Source of the DNA: Chitinophagaceae bacterium UBA4857
Lineage (GTDB): Bacteria > Bacteroidota > Bacteroidia > Chitinophagales > Chitinophagaceae
Assembly: GCA_002399735.1 (NCBI GenBank)
Contig: DHEF01000006.1
Location: forward strand, 87,073 to 123,194
Direction: 5' to 3'
Length of the DNA: 36,122 bases
Shown: positions 1 to 7,811 of the stretch, piece after piece
How the letters are laid out: every line of letters starts with the position of its first letter
Position numbering within the stretch: the first letter of the stretch is position 1
The notes under the pieces: generated by a model
Seen by the model: the letters and a program-made list of their open reading frames with translations, nothing else
Databases searched by the model: none
Told to the model about the DNA's origin: nothing
Position numbers and translations under genes: made by a program

Positions 1-130
1 CAGTGGAAATGAATTAAATACTATCACTTGTACGTTCTGTAATTCTATTGGGCATTAGGCAAACTGCAAGCCAGTTTGTAAAAATTCACCTAATCGTAAA
101 CCAGCTTTCGGCCTTAGGCCTTTTGCCTAA
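1..130. repeat. Partial copy of the dispersed intergenic repeat
   Basis: The window opens inside a repeat. CAGTGGAAATGAATTAAA at position 1 recurs at 15289-15306 and, inverted, near 28440-28470. The stretch around 38-66 (AATTCTATTGGGCATTA) recurs inverted near 6195-6212 and is close to 28328-28344. The copy is cut by the window edge, so its other end is not visible. It lies just downstream of the psd stop codon. Confidence 0.7.
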
Positions 131-133
131 CTA

Positions 134-790
134 CTACCACTCCGCAATTACCGTAACACCACCCTTAGGTTTATCACCAATCTTTACTTTAATTTTTGCG
201 TCAAGTGGTAATAAAAGGTCAACACGAGAACCAAATTTAATAAAGCCCATTTCATCGTTTTGTTTAACCTGTTGACCGGGTTGTACATAATTTACAATAC
301 GTTTGGCCAAAGCACCTGCAATTTGTTTGGTTAATACCTCTTTATTGCCTTTGCGATACACCACTGTGTGGCGCTCGTTTTCGGTAGATGATTTTGGATG
401 CCAGGCTACCAGGTATTTGCCTTTGTGGTAAGTACTTTTAACCACTTCGCCGCTAACGGGGTTACGGTTTACGTGTACATTTAATGGGCTCATAAAAATA
501 GAAACCTGTATACGGCGGTCAGGAAAATATTCATCGGCTTGTACTTCTTCAATTACCACCACCTTACCATCGCAAGGTGCTACAATGGCGTTTTCGTTAA
601 AAGTGTAATTTCTTTTAGGAATACGAAAAAACGATACTATAAATAAAAACAAGCCCAGGGTAACAATAAAAATTAAGGAGCTGATAACCGGACTGTTAAA
701 GCTTAAAAAGTAAAACGAGGTTAAATTAGCTACTGCAAAAAAAATGGCAGCAATAGCAATAGAGGCGGTACCTTCTTTGTGTATGGTCAT
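134..790 (-). CDS. psd: Phosphatidylserine decarboxylase family proenzyme
   Basis: Decarboxylates phosphatidylserine to phosphatidylethanolamine at the inner membrane, the last step of PE synthesis. The 218-residue product fits the short Psd class. Two hydrophobic segments (about residues 9-30 and 34-56) are followed by the catalytic domain with the APCDGKVV block (71-78) and the SPLNVHVNRNPVSG block (101-114). Near the C terminus FGS (186-188) contains the serine expected to undergo self-cleavage and become the pyruvoyl group. I chose the start at 790 because a -7 box lies at 809-816; the longer frame from 820 would begin inside or upstream of that promoter. The archaetidylserine-type subclass cannot be excluded. 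The gene stands alone, ending beside a repeat. Confidence 0.93.
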   Translation of the reverse strand: MTIHKEGTASIAIAAIFFAVANLTSFYFLSFNSPVISSLIFIVTLGLFLFIVSFFRIPKRNYTFNENAIVAPCDGKVVVIEEVQADEYFPDRRIQVSIFMSPLNVHVNRNPVSGEVVKSTYHKGKYLVAWHPKSSTENERHTVVYRKGNKEVLTKQIAGALAKRIVNYVQPGQQVKQNDEMGFIKFGSRVDLLLPLDAKIKVKIGDKPKGGVTVIAEW

Positions 791-808
791 TATTGAATAA
801 TTAGGGTG

Positions 809-816
809 CAAATATA
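809..816 (-). promoter_or_regulatory. Bacteroidota -7 box for psd
   Basis: On the minus strand this reads TATATTTG, an exact match to the Bacteroidota TAnnTTTG -7 element. It lies 18 nt upstream of the ATG at 790, predicting a leader of roughly a dozen nucleotides. No clear TTTG is present 19 nt further upstream. The box decides between the two possible starts of psd. Confidence 0.65.
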
Positions 817-969
817 ACATTGTACCCGTTAAAATGAGAATGTAATGGCATTGCCGGACACCAAATTACACAGCAGTGATAAATAATGGAGCCTTTATGG
901 CTGTTGCATGAAATAATAATACCTTTATAACGTTGTACTACCGCAACAACCAATATCATTTATTTCCGC

Positions 970-2028
970 ATGAAAGCCTTTGTGTTTACCTTACTTTTCG
1001 CCGGCCTTTCTTTTATTGCCGCAGCCCAAAACTCCACCTTAAATGGCGTGTGGTCAGGCTCACTTACCAACGACAGCAATACGGTGAGAAAAGACCAGTC
1101 TTTTGAACTGGCACTTACCCAATACGACAACAAAGTGTTTGGCTATGCCCACACGCAGTTTATTGTAAATGATACCCTGTACTACATTATGAAAAGGGTA
1201 AAAGGCGTAATAAAAGACAGTATTTGCGAGGTTAAAGATGATGAAGTAATATCGTACAACTTTAGGGGTAAATTAGATAAGGGTATTATAACCAGCTATT
1301 TTTTCGAAATAAATAAACAGGATGGTAGTTGGCAATTAAACGGCAAATGGCAAACCAACAAAACCAAAAAATATTACGCCGTTACGGGTAAAATGGCTTT
1401 AGCGCAGGCTGCAAATCCGCATAGCACCAAAATAAGTTCACATTTGCAGGAGTTGAATCTGGCGAAAAGCCTTCCCTTCCTGACGCCCAACAAACCCGAG
1501 GTAGCAGCAACACCTAAACCAAAACCGGTTGAACAGAAAAAAGTAACTCAACCTAAAACAGTTACGCCACCACCTACGGGGATGGCTAAAAATGAAAAGG
1601 TAGTACAAGCGCAACCTGAGAACAAAATGTCAAATGAGGTTATTAAACCGGCTGAATTAACCACTAAACAAAAAATTGAGCAACGCAGTGTTGGAAATAG
1701 TCAAACTGTTTATTTTACAGCCGATAGTTTACAACTGGCCTTATATGACAATGGCGAAATTGATGGCGATACGGTAAGTGTGCAATTAAACGGCCAGGTT
1801 ATATTTGATAAAGAATGTCTAAAATCGACAGCCCTGCGTAAGACCGTTTATATTGCCCCCGATACGGACGAAACCACGTTAATTTTATATGCCGAGAACC
1901 TGGGTAAATACCCGCCCAATACGGGTTTACTGGTAGTATACGAAGGCGACAAACGTACCCAAATTCATTTTAGTGCCGATCTGCAACAGAATGCCGCCGT
2001 GTTTTTTAAACGTAAGCCCAAACAGTAA
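970..2028 (+). CDS. Secreted protein of unknown function
   Basis: 352 residues with a signal peptide (about 1-19, ending AAAQ), so exported. An N-terminal part (20-145) containing NGVWSGSL and YAHTQF resembles a small beta-rich domain. A low-complexity linker rich in Pro, Lys and Thr follows (about 165-235), then a C-terminal beta-sandwich-like domain (about 245-350) with YDNGEIDGDTVSV, a pattern I have seen in secreted Bacteroidota proteins. No catalytic motif is recognisable. Upstream, TACCTTTA at 920-927 is a 7/8 match to the -7 box. The gene converges on the glycosyltransferase, with only 13 nt between the stop codons. Confidence 0.8.
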   Translation: MKAFVFTLLFAGLSFIAAAQNSTLNGVWSGSLTNDSNTVRKDQSFELALTQYDNKVFGYAHTQFIVNDTLYYIMKRVKGVIKDSICEVKDDEVISYNFRGKLDKGIITSYFFEINKQDGSWQLNGKWQTNKTKKYYAVTGKMALAQAANPHSTKISSHLQELNLAKSLPFLTPNKPEVAATPKPKPVEQKKVTQPKTVTPPPTGMAKNEKVVQAQPENKMSNEVIKPAELTTKQKIEQRSVGNSQTVYFTADSLQLALYDNGEIDGDTVSVQLNGQVIFDKECLKSTALRKTVYIAPDTDETTLILYAENLGKYPPNTGLLVVYEGDKRTQIHFSADLQQNAAVFFKRKPKQ

Positions 2029-2041
2029 AGCTTCCGGTTAT

Positions 2042-3163
2042 TTATTGCTTAAGTTGGCGAATAAAATCATCCAATACCGTTTCGTATAACGGTGTGGTAC
2101 TTATTGGCTGATAGTTAAATGTTTCAGCATCTTTTAAGGCCTGGATTAAATTGAAATTTTGTTGCGAGTAACTTATCGCTATATTTTGCTTTGGCAAATA
2201 ATCAGCTAAATATTCCTGTTCGGTTTGGCCGGGTGTGGGTATTAAAATACTTTTTTGTTGCACTGCTACTATATCCATTACGGTACTGTAACCGGTACGA
2301 CTTATTACCATATCGGCACTACACATTTCAATATTATAAGCTGCCGTAGTTAAATGATTATGTATTTGTACATGCGGCGGCACTTGTGGTAACTCGCTAG
2401 CACCAGGTAACCCTCTTACAACAGTAGCTGTACCTTTATAATCCTGCAATTGCTGTAAAATTTTTGTTTCCAACAAGCTGCGCTGTGGCTCGGGGCCTGA
2501 TAGGGAAATAAATAAATGTTTAGCTTTTTTAGCTGCCGCTAAGTTTTGTAAACGAGATAAAACACCTACATAGCTTAGCGGAGCAGCGGGTAAACGTTTA
2601 GGATGTGATAATACGCCAGCAAGGTTTATGTTACCCGGCATATCGGGTACCCAACAAGCAGAAAAGCGATTGATAAAAACATAATTTATTTTTTGCACCA
2701 GCTTTTGCACCCAGCCAAATGGTGTTTTAATAGTTAGTTGGTGGGTTATAAAAACACTGGGTATAGTAGGGTGCCATAAGCCAAAACGGTTATCGCTAAT
2801 GATGGCGTCAAAACTTTGTTCTTTGGTTTGTTGCAAAAGCCACTGATGTTCGGCTGCAATACGTTTTTTTATAGGGCGGAGTTGGCTGGCCAATTTCCAC
2901 ACTAGTCCGCCAGCCGTTTTACTGTATTGTATATCATACCCGTCCAGGTGCAAAAATTCACACTCCGGAAACTCCTGCTGTAATACAATTTTTTGTTGCT
3001 GGCTAGCCGCAAAAACAACGGTTACACCGGCTTTTATAAAACAATGTGCTAAGGGTATACAACGGGTGGTATGGCCTAGTCCCCAATCCAAAGGAGCTAT
3101 TAATACCCGGAATTTGCGGGCTTTAGCAGGTAAATCCTTATGATTTGGGTTATTTTTTTCCAA
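2042..3163 (-). CDS. MurG-like glycosyltransferase (GT28-type)
   Basis: 373 residues, a GT-B glycosyltransferase of the MurG/UDP-sugar type. The N-terminal Rossmann half starts with APLDWGLGHTTRCIPLA (about 23-39), the glycine-rich loop of this family. The C-terminal half has ADMVISRTGYSTVMDIVA followed by ILIPTPGQTEQEYLADYL, which corresponds to the nucleotide-sugar binding region. No signal peptide or membrane segment is seen, so it is probably cytosolic or peripheral. The acceptor cannot be told from sequence; cell-envelope glycan or lipid is the likely class. It is not MurG itself, because the motif spacing differs and no mur genes are nearby. Monocistronic by position. Confidence 0.8.
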   Translation of the reverse strand: MEKNNPNHKDLPAKARKFRVLIAPLDWGLGHTTRCIPLAHCFIKAGVTVVFAASQQQKIVLQQEFPECEFLHLDGYDIQYSKTAGGLVWKLASQLRPIKKRIAAEHQWLLQQTKEQSFDAIISDNRFGLWHPTIPSVFITHQLTIKTPFGWVQKLVQKINYVFINRFSACWVPDMPGNINLAGVLSHPKRLPAAPLSYVGVLSRLQNLAAAKKAKHLFISLSGPEPQRSLLETKILQQLQDYKGTATVVRGLPGASELPQVPPHVQIHNHLTTAAYNIEMCSADMVISRTGYSTVMDIVAVQQKSILIPTPGQTEQEYLADYLPKQNIAISYSQQNFNLIQALKDAETFNYQPISTTPLYETVLDDFIRQLKQ

Positions 3164-3254
3164 TTTTAGACCGTTGTATAATAAAATGTTTATAAAATAG
3201 TTTATCTTAGGAGAAGCGAAGATAAGTAGCCAATTTTTTGATAAAAGATGTAAA

Positions 3255-3389
3255 ATGAAAATATCCAGAATAAACTTGTTTGTTGTATTACTCGTTGTCG
3301 TTATAGCCGTTTCATCATGTAGTAAAAATTACTACGCCGGCAATGGTGGCCGAAAAAATAAAAACTGCGGTTGCCCCTCAGTTCGTTAG
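3255..3389 (+). CDS. 44-residue small lipoprotein
   Basis: A short frame from ATG 3255 to TAG 3387-3389. The first 20 residues are a basic, strongly hydrophobic signal (MKISRINLFVVLLVVVIAVS) followed by SC, giving a lipobox-like SSC with Cys22 as the lipidated residue. The mature part is only about 23 residues, with Tyr-Tyr, a Gly/Asn/Arg/Lys stretch and a terminal Cys-Gly-Cys-Pro. Similar tiny Cys-rich lipoproteins occur in Chitinophagaceae as far as I recall, but no function is known to me. A weak -7-like TATCTTAG lies at 3203-3210. It is divergent from the glycosyltransferase. Confidence 0.7.
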   Translation: MKISRINLFVVLLVVVIAVSSCSKNYYAGNGGRKNKNCGCPSVR

Positions 3390-3494
3390 GTTAAAAGATT
3401 GCTTGTATAATGCTGATGGTTTTTTTTGATTAGTATGATAACCACTTAATTATATAGCAGGTATTACGAAGGTTAAGGATTAAATGCTTTTGCT

Positions 3495-3737
3495 ATGAGC
3501 TTGCCAAACAGAGAACTAATTGTATTGTTGAATCAATCTCAACTTTCCCAACAGGCGTTGGCTCAGGAGGTTGAAGGTTTACATACTATACTGGCCCATT
3601 TAGAAAACAGCCAGGTATTTTACAATGCCCACGAATTGGTAAACAGGGATTATATTACCAATAAGGTAAAAAAAATTAAAAAGGCCGTGCAGTTTGTTGA
3701 GCTTAAACCTTTCCGGTTTTTAATCAACAAAAATTAA
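3495..3737 (+). CDS. Hypothetical 80-residue protein
   Basis: 80 residues, not recognised. It is mostly helical in appearance: a Gln/Leu-rich first half with heptad-like spacing (about 10-40) and a Lys-rich second half (55-65), with no signal peptide or membrane span. It could be a small DNA- or protein-binding helical protein. A strong hairpin terminator 26 nt after the stop supports it being a real transcription unit. Confidence 0.55.
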   Translation: MSLPNRELIVLLNQSQLSQQALAQEVEGLHTILAHLENSQVFYNAHELVNRDYITNKVKKIKKAVQFVELKPFRFLINKN

Positions 3738-3762
3738 CCTATAAAAAATAGTGCTTAACGAT

Positions 3763-3797
3763 AAAAGGCCCGTGTTGTACAACACGGGCCTTTTTTT
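3763..3797. terminator. Bidirectional intrinsic terminator
   Basis: A perfect 32-bp palindrome: left arm AAAAGGCCCGTGTTGT (3763-3778), directly abutting its reverse complement (3779-3794), with a T run to 3797. It sits between the convergent genes at 3495-3737 (+) and 3818-4054 (-) and can serve both. Confidence 0.92.
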
Positions 3798-3817
3798 ATA
3801 TGCCGGAGTAAATATAT

Positions 3818-4054
3818 TTATCCTTTACTGGCCATCGTAGCTTTTGCTTTGTCAGCAAACTCTTCTGCATTTTCAGTAACATCGTCTATGGTTTCGTCAA
3901 ACTTATGCATTAAGTCATCTACCAGATCATTAAATTTGTCTTTTATATCACGTCCCTGATCAGCAATTTTTTGTCTGGTTGCCGAACCTTTATCAGGTGC
4001 AAACAAAATTCCTAATACAACGCCAACGGCTAATCCGGTAAGTAACTTGTTCAT
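3818..4054 (-). CDS. YtxH-domain small membrane protein
   Basis: 78 residues. The N terminus (MNKLLTGLAVGVVLGILFAP) is the short membrane segment typical of the YtxH family, followed by DKGSATRQKI, the family's charged continuation. The rest is a long charged amphipathic helix (about 35-75). Members are general-stress or envelope-associated proteins of unclear biochemical role. The length is normal for the family. It is transcribed toward the shared terminator at 3763-3797. Confidence 0.88.
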   Translation of the reverse strand: MNKLLTGLAVGVVLGILFAPDKGSATRQKIADQGRDIKDKFNDLVDDLMHKFDETIDDVTENAEEFADKAKATMASKG

Positions 4055-4180
4055 AGTGTAATATTTTTTAGAGGTTTATAATACTTGTTTACACTATTAA
4101 TATAAATAATTATGCCAAATAAAGCCATCAATCCCTTTATTTTAAGGGCAAAAGGTTAAAACCATGTATTATGACAAATA

Positions 4181-4759
4181 TCATTTATCTGCCCAGCCCC
4201 AGGGTTTTTCGTTAAAAACCACCGGTTTTTCCAGGTTAAAACTTACGGTAAACACCCTGTCGCTACCAATACGGCGCAGGTTATAGGTAAATACTTTTTC
4301 GTCAATTGTCATCCACCATACATTGCCACAAGCATAGGGAATAAGGTTACAGGTTTCCTCATCTGCCGGAAAAATCTGCATACCTGCCGAGCCTATATTG
4401 GTACTCGTACCACCGTAAAAAGTAATACTATCCAGACTGCCATCTTTATGCCTATGGTCATGTTTTAATTTCAACCTATCGTCTTGCTTTGTTAAAATCC
4501 ATGTACGTGATTTATTATCACCCACATAAAACGGTACTTTTATTACACCTGTTTTACAATCCAATACCTGCATTACTAATTTTTGTCCGGTAAAACCATC
4601 TCCCTCCCTACCACCGGCAGTTATTGTGCCTTCATAACTTTTGCCACAATGTTTTTCCAGTTTGCTCCAAAACTGTTGTAACGCATTTTCCTTTTGTGCT
4701 TTTAAGTTTTGTGCATTTACTACCAATAGTAAGCTTAGTGCTGTTATCCATTTTATCAT
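4181..4759 (-). CDS. Secreted protein of unknown function
   Basis: 192 residues with a signal peptide (about 1-21, ending LKAQ). The mature protein has three Cys (38, 67 and 136), a His/Asp-rich stretch (DHRHKDGS, about 100-107) and a C-terminal block with VWWMTIDEKVFTYNLRRIG and a final PWGW. The Trp/aromatic-rich C terminus suggests a compact beta domain, perhaps lipocalin-like, but I cannot assign it. It is divergent from ruvB with about 100 nt between, and a separate transcription unit from the downstream YtxH gene. Confidence 0.75.
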   Translation of the reverse strand: MIKWITALSLLLVVNAQNLKAQKENALQQFWSKLEKHCGKSYEGTITAGGREGDGFTGQKLVMQVLDCKTGVIKVPFYVGDNKSRTWILTKQDDRLKLKHDHRHKDGSLDSITFYGGTSTNIGSAGMQIFPADEETCNLIPYACGNVWWMTIDEKVFTYNLRRIGSDRVFTVSFNLEKPVVFNEKPWGWADK

Positions 4760-4861
4760 CTGCTAAAAAATATTTTAATCATTAAAGTAAATTGTTTGCA
4801 AAGCTGTGCAGCAATATACTAAAACATAGGGTAAGCCTTTGTATCTTGCAGTATATACAAT

Positions 4862-5896
4862 ATGAGTAATCCCAACTTAAATAACGATAAAGCAAAACTT
4901 ACCTCTGCCGATGCCGATTTTGAAAACAGCATCCGACCATCGGCTATAAAAGAGTTTGCAGGGCAACCACAAATTATTGAGAACCTTACTATTTTTATTA
5001 AGGCTGCAAAAATTCGTGGCGAAGCATTGGATCATGTTTTATTTCATGGCCCTCCCGGTTTAGGTAAAACAACTTTGTCACGCATTGTGGCAAACGAAAT
5101 GGGCGTAAACATTAAAGAAACCAGCGGTCCGGTTATAGAAAAGCCCGGCGACCTTGCTGGTTTATTAACCAGCCTGGAACCTAACGATGTATTGTTTATT
5201 GATGAAATACATAGACTAAGCACCGTGGTAGAAGAATATTTGTATGCGGCCATGGAAGATTATCGCATTGATATTATGATTGACAGTGGCCCCAATGCCC
5301 GCAGTGTGCAGTTGGCGTTAAGTCCGTTTACATTAATTGGTGCTACCACCCGTAGTGGATTATTAACCGCACCATTGTTATCACGTTTTGCTATTAAATC
5401 ACGGTTAGAATATTATACTTTAGAAACCCTACAAAAAATTGTATTACGTGCAGCCGGTATTTTAGGTGTTACTATTGATAGTGTGGCGGCAAAAGAAATT
5501 GCAGGGCGCAGCCGTGCCACGCCACGTATTGCCAATGGTTTGTTACGCCGTGTAAGAGATTTTGCACAGGTACTTAACGATGGCATTATTGATATTGGCA
5601 TTACGCAACACGCATTAAAAGCGTTGAACGTAGATGAGTATGGATTGGACGATATGGACAATCGCATACTGGCATCTATTATTGAAAAATTTAAAGGTGG
5701 TCCGGTTGGTTTAACCACTATTGCCACATCGGTTGGTGAAGAAGCAGGTACTATTGAAGAAGTATATGAACCATTTTTAATTCAGGAAGGGTTTTTGCAG
5801 CGTACACCACGTGGACGTGAAGCTACCGAAAAAGCATATAAACATTTGGGCAAACAAAAACCGGGTGCCATACCGGGACAGGGGCATTTTTGGTAA
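4862..5896 (+). CDS. ruvB: Holliday junction branch-migration helicase RuvB
   Basis: 344 residues, full length for RuvB. The hexameric AAA+ motor drives branch migration with RuvA during recombinational repair. Walker A is GPPGLGKTT (63-71), Walker B FIDEIHR (112-118), sensor-1 region GATTRSG (about 158-164), and the arginine-finger region LLSRF follows. The C-terminal winged helix ends with the conserved GGPVGLTTIA and RTPRGREATEKAY blocks. The start at 4862 gives the usual short acidic N terminus. ruvA and ruvC are not adjacent. A degenerate -7 box (TATCTTGC, about 4841-4848) lies just upstream. A repeat begins right after the stop. Confidence 0.98.
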   Translation: MSNPNLNNDKAKLTSADADFENSIRPSAIKEFAGQPQIIENLTIFIKAAKIRGEALDHVLFHGPPGLGKTTLSRIVANEMGVNIKETSGPVIEKPGDLAGLLTSLEPNDVLFIDEIHRLSTVVEEYLYAAMEDYRIDIMIDSGPNARSVQLALSPFTLIGATTRSGLLTAPLLSRFAIKSRLEYYTLETLQKIVLRAAGILGVTIDSVAAKEIAGRSRATPRIANGLLRRVRDFAQVLNDGIIDIGITQHALKALNVDEYGLDDMDNRILASIIEKFKGGPVGLTTIATSVGEEAGTIEEVYEPFLIQEGFLQRTPRGREATEKAYKHLGKQKPGAIPGQGHFW

Positions 5897-6348
5897 CGGA
5901 TTGTACGCACAACTCCTAAAGGGGAGTTAACGGGTTTGATGGAATAAGAATTTTTATTTTACCAACTTCAGTTCCCTTATTGATCTTTACTTGCGACGCT
6001 CCGTTCATCGTTCGGTTCGCTAATCAACGTCGTGTTATGCGAAAAGGTTTTTTGAACCACAGCGTTTAAGGAGTTTTGTCACAGCGTTTCATGGAGTTTT
6101 TTTATACTTACTAGCTTCTCTGTATAACTCGGTGTAAACCCTCTGTGTTACTCTGTGGTAAAACAACTTTTTGTTTACATAGTAAACTTGCACAATGCCC
6201 AATAGAATTACCGAACGGTGCAGTGAGTGACACAACAGGCGATGCTAGTAGTAATGCAGCAGACTAAATAATAATAAAACAAACAATAAAAACCACTAAC
6301 TCCCCTTTAGGGGTTGGGGGGTAAACTAAAATCTAAATACTAAGAAAT
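5897..6348. repeat. Intergenic repeat element flanked by inverted hairpins
   Basis: This 452-nt gap has no credible gene. It is bounded by two related hairpins in opposite orientation: AACTCC-TAAAGG-GGAGTT at 5911-5928 and CCCC-TTTA-GGGG at 6302-6313. Between them lie TTACTTGCGACGCTCCG (5988-6004), a tandem pair of about 20 bp (CACAGCGTTT...GGAGTTTT at 6058 and 6080, period 22), and a core (6219-6264) matching the family consensus inverted. The paired ends make this the best candidate for a complete element. It lies between the co-directional genes ruvB and the crotonase. Confidence 0.75.
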
Positions 6349-7128
6349 ATGTACACATCATTGCTTGTAACTACCGAAAATAATATTTGCGTTATTACCA
6401 TTAACCGACCGGATAAATTAAATGCGTTAAACAAAATAGTTATTGAAGAATTAAGTAACGCTATTGATGAAGTAAATAACAACAGCGATATTAAAGCGGC
6501 TATTATTACTGGGGCCGGACCAAAAGCATTTGTTGCCGGTGCCGATATTAGTGAGTTTGCCAGCCTGGATGCAGCCGGTGGTGAAGCATTGGCACGTAAG
6601 GGACAGGAAAATGTTTTTTCAAAAATTGAAAATAGCACCAAACCTATTATTGCAGCAGTAAATGGTTTTGCATTGGGTGGCGGTTGTGAGTTGGCCATGG
6701 CTTGTCACTTTAGGTTAGCAAGTGATAACGCTAAATTTGGCCAGCCGGAAGTAAACCTTGGTTTAATACCGGGTTATGGCGGTACTCAACGTTTGGTGCA
6801 ATTAATTGGCAAGGGCCGTGCCATTGAATTATTAATTACCGGCAACATGATTGATGCTAATACGGCACACCAATATGGCTTGGTAAACCATGTAACAACA
6901 GCGGATGAATTGTTGAATAAAGCGAAAGAGATTTTAACTGTTGTAAATACTAAAGCACCATTAGCAGTGGCCGGCTGTATTACTGCCGCTAATGCCGTGT
7001 ACAACGAAAAACAAGACGGCTACGAAATAGAAATAAAAAAGTTTGGTCAACTAATTGCCAGTGATGATGCGAAAGAAGGTGCAACCGCATTTTTAGAAAA
7101 AAGAAAAGCGGTGTTTAGCGGTAAATAA
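6349..7128 (+). CDS. Enoyl-CoA hydratase (crotonase family)
   Basis: 259 residues, typical length of a short-chain enoyl-CoA hydratase, which adds water to trans-2-enoyl-CoA in beta-oxidation. Both catalytic glutamates are present: Glu114 in GGGCELAMACH and Glu134 in PEVNLGLIPGYGG. The oxyanion-hole loops are AGADISEF (64-71) and ALGGG (108-112). The C-terminal trimerisation helix region ends FLEKRKAVFSG. Close homologues also act as crotonases in butyrate or amino-acid pathways, so the substrate range is inferred only. No other fatty-acid oxidation genes are adjacent. A repeat hairpin lies about 35 nt upstream, and a terminator follows the stop. Confidence 0.93.
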   Translation: MYTSLLVTTENNICVITINRPDKLNALNKIVIEELSNAIDEVNNNSDIKAAIITGAGPKAFVAGADISEFASLDAAGGEALARKGQENVFSKIENSTKPIIAAVNGFALGGGCELAMACHFRLASDNAKFGQPEVNLGLIPGYGGTQRLVQLIGKGRAIELLITGNMIDANTAHQYGLVNHVTTADELLNKAKEILTVVNTKAPLAVAGCITAANAVYNEKQDGYEIEIKKFGQLIASDDAKEGATAFLEKRKAVFSGK

Positions 7129-7136
7129 AAAATATA

Positions 7137-7175
7137 AAACAAAGGGCTGTGAAAAATCACCGCCCTTTGTTTATT
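7137..7175. terminator. Intrinsic terminator between convergent genes
   Basis: AAACAAAGGG (7137-7146) pairs with CCCTTTGTTT (7163-7172) across a 16-nt loop that can extend the stem; T-rich sequence follows. It lies between the crotonase stop (7128) and the end of the convergent lipoprotein gene (7184). Confidence 0.85.
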
Positions 7176-7183
7176 TTAAAAAA

Positions 7184-7741
7184 TTATTTCTCTAATTGTA
7201 AACTGCCTTCTTTTAGTACAAAGGTTTTTATCTCTTTACTCTTTTTGTCATCTGTATCGGTGGTTTTTGTAATAACAACTTTTTGGTTTGTTATAACGGT
7301 ATTAATACTCATAAAATACTCTACCACATCGGCATAAAACACCTGTTCAAATTGTTTTAGCTTGTTGTTTTTCAAATGCACAATGTAGGCGCTGCTTTCT
7401 GCATCACCTTCCATGGTAACAATAATAAACTTTTCTAAATCGCTGCTCCATAATGTATCCGCAATTTTAATGACGGCGGAGTTATTACGATTAATATCTT
7501 CAATATCGGTTAATAATAGTTGTTGTACTGTTGTATCGCTAATCGGTTTTACACTAGCCGTTTTTTGGGTAAAATAATCTTCGTTTATAACCAGGCTCTT
7601 AAAACCCGTAACAGAGTCTTTAACAGGCTCGCTACTGGATATAATTGAATCCTGGATTGAAGGCTCCACTTTGAACTCTTGATTATTATTACAAGCCATG
7701 GTTATTGCACACAGCACAATAACGATTATAACGTTTAACAT
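7184..7741 (-). CDS. Lipoprotein of unknown function
   Basis: 185 residues. The signal peptide (MLNVIIVIVLCAITMAC) ends in a lipobox-like ITMAC with Cys17 as the lipidation site. The mature part begins NNNQEFKVEP, continues with a Ser-rich acidic spacer, then an alternating hydrophobic pattern compatible with beta structure (about 60-180). No known domain is recognised. It is co-directional with, and downstream of, the outer-membrane receptor at 7812-10247 (70 nt gap), so co-transcription is possible. Confidence 0.75.
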   Translation of the reverse strand: MLNVIIVIVLCAITMACNNNQEFKVEPSIQDSIISSSEPVKDSVTGFKSLVINEDYFTQKTASVKPISDTTVQQLLLTDIEDINRNNSAVIKIADTLWSSDLEKFIIVTMEGDAESSAYIVHLKNNKLKQFEQVFYADVVEYFMSINTVITNQKVVITKTTDTDDKKSKEIKTFVLKEGSLQLEK

Positions 7742-7811
7742 GACGATAAATTTAACGACTTCGGAAAATTTGTATAGTGTGTTTCAAAACTTAAAGTTAG
7801 TTAATCAAAAA

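Noticed and set aside
48..275. 75-residue + strand frame at the window start
   Set aside because: It runs antisense through psd and from a repeat; it has no recognisable protein features.
791..820. Upstream start of psd at 820
   Set aside because: The extra ten residues overlap the -7 box at 809-816, so that codon would not be transcribed; the Met at 790 begins the conserved protein.
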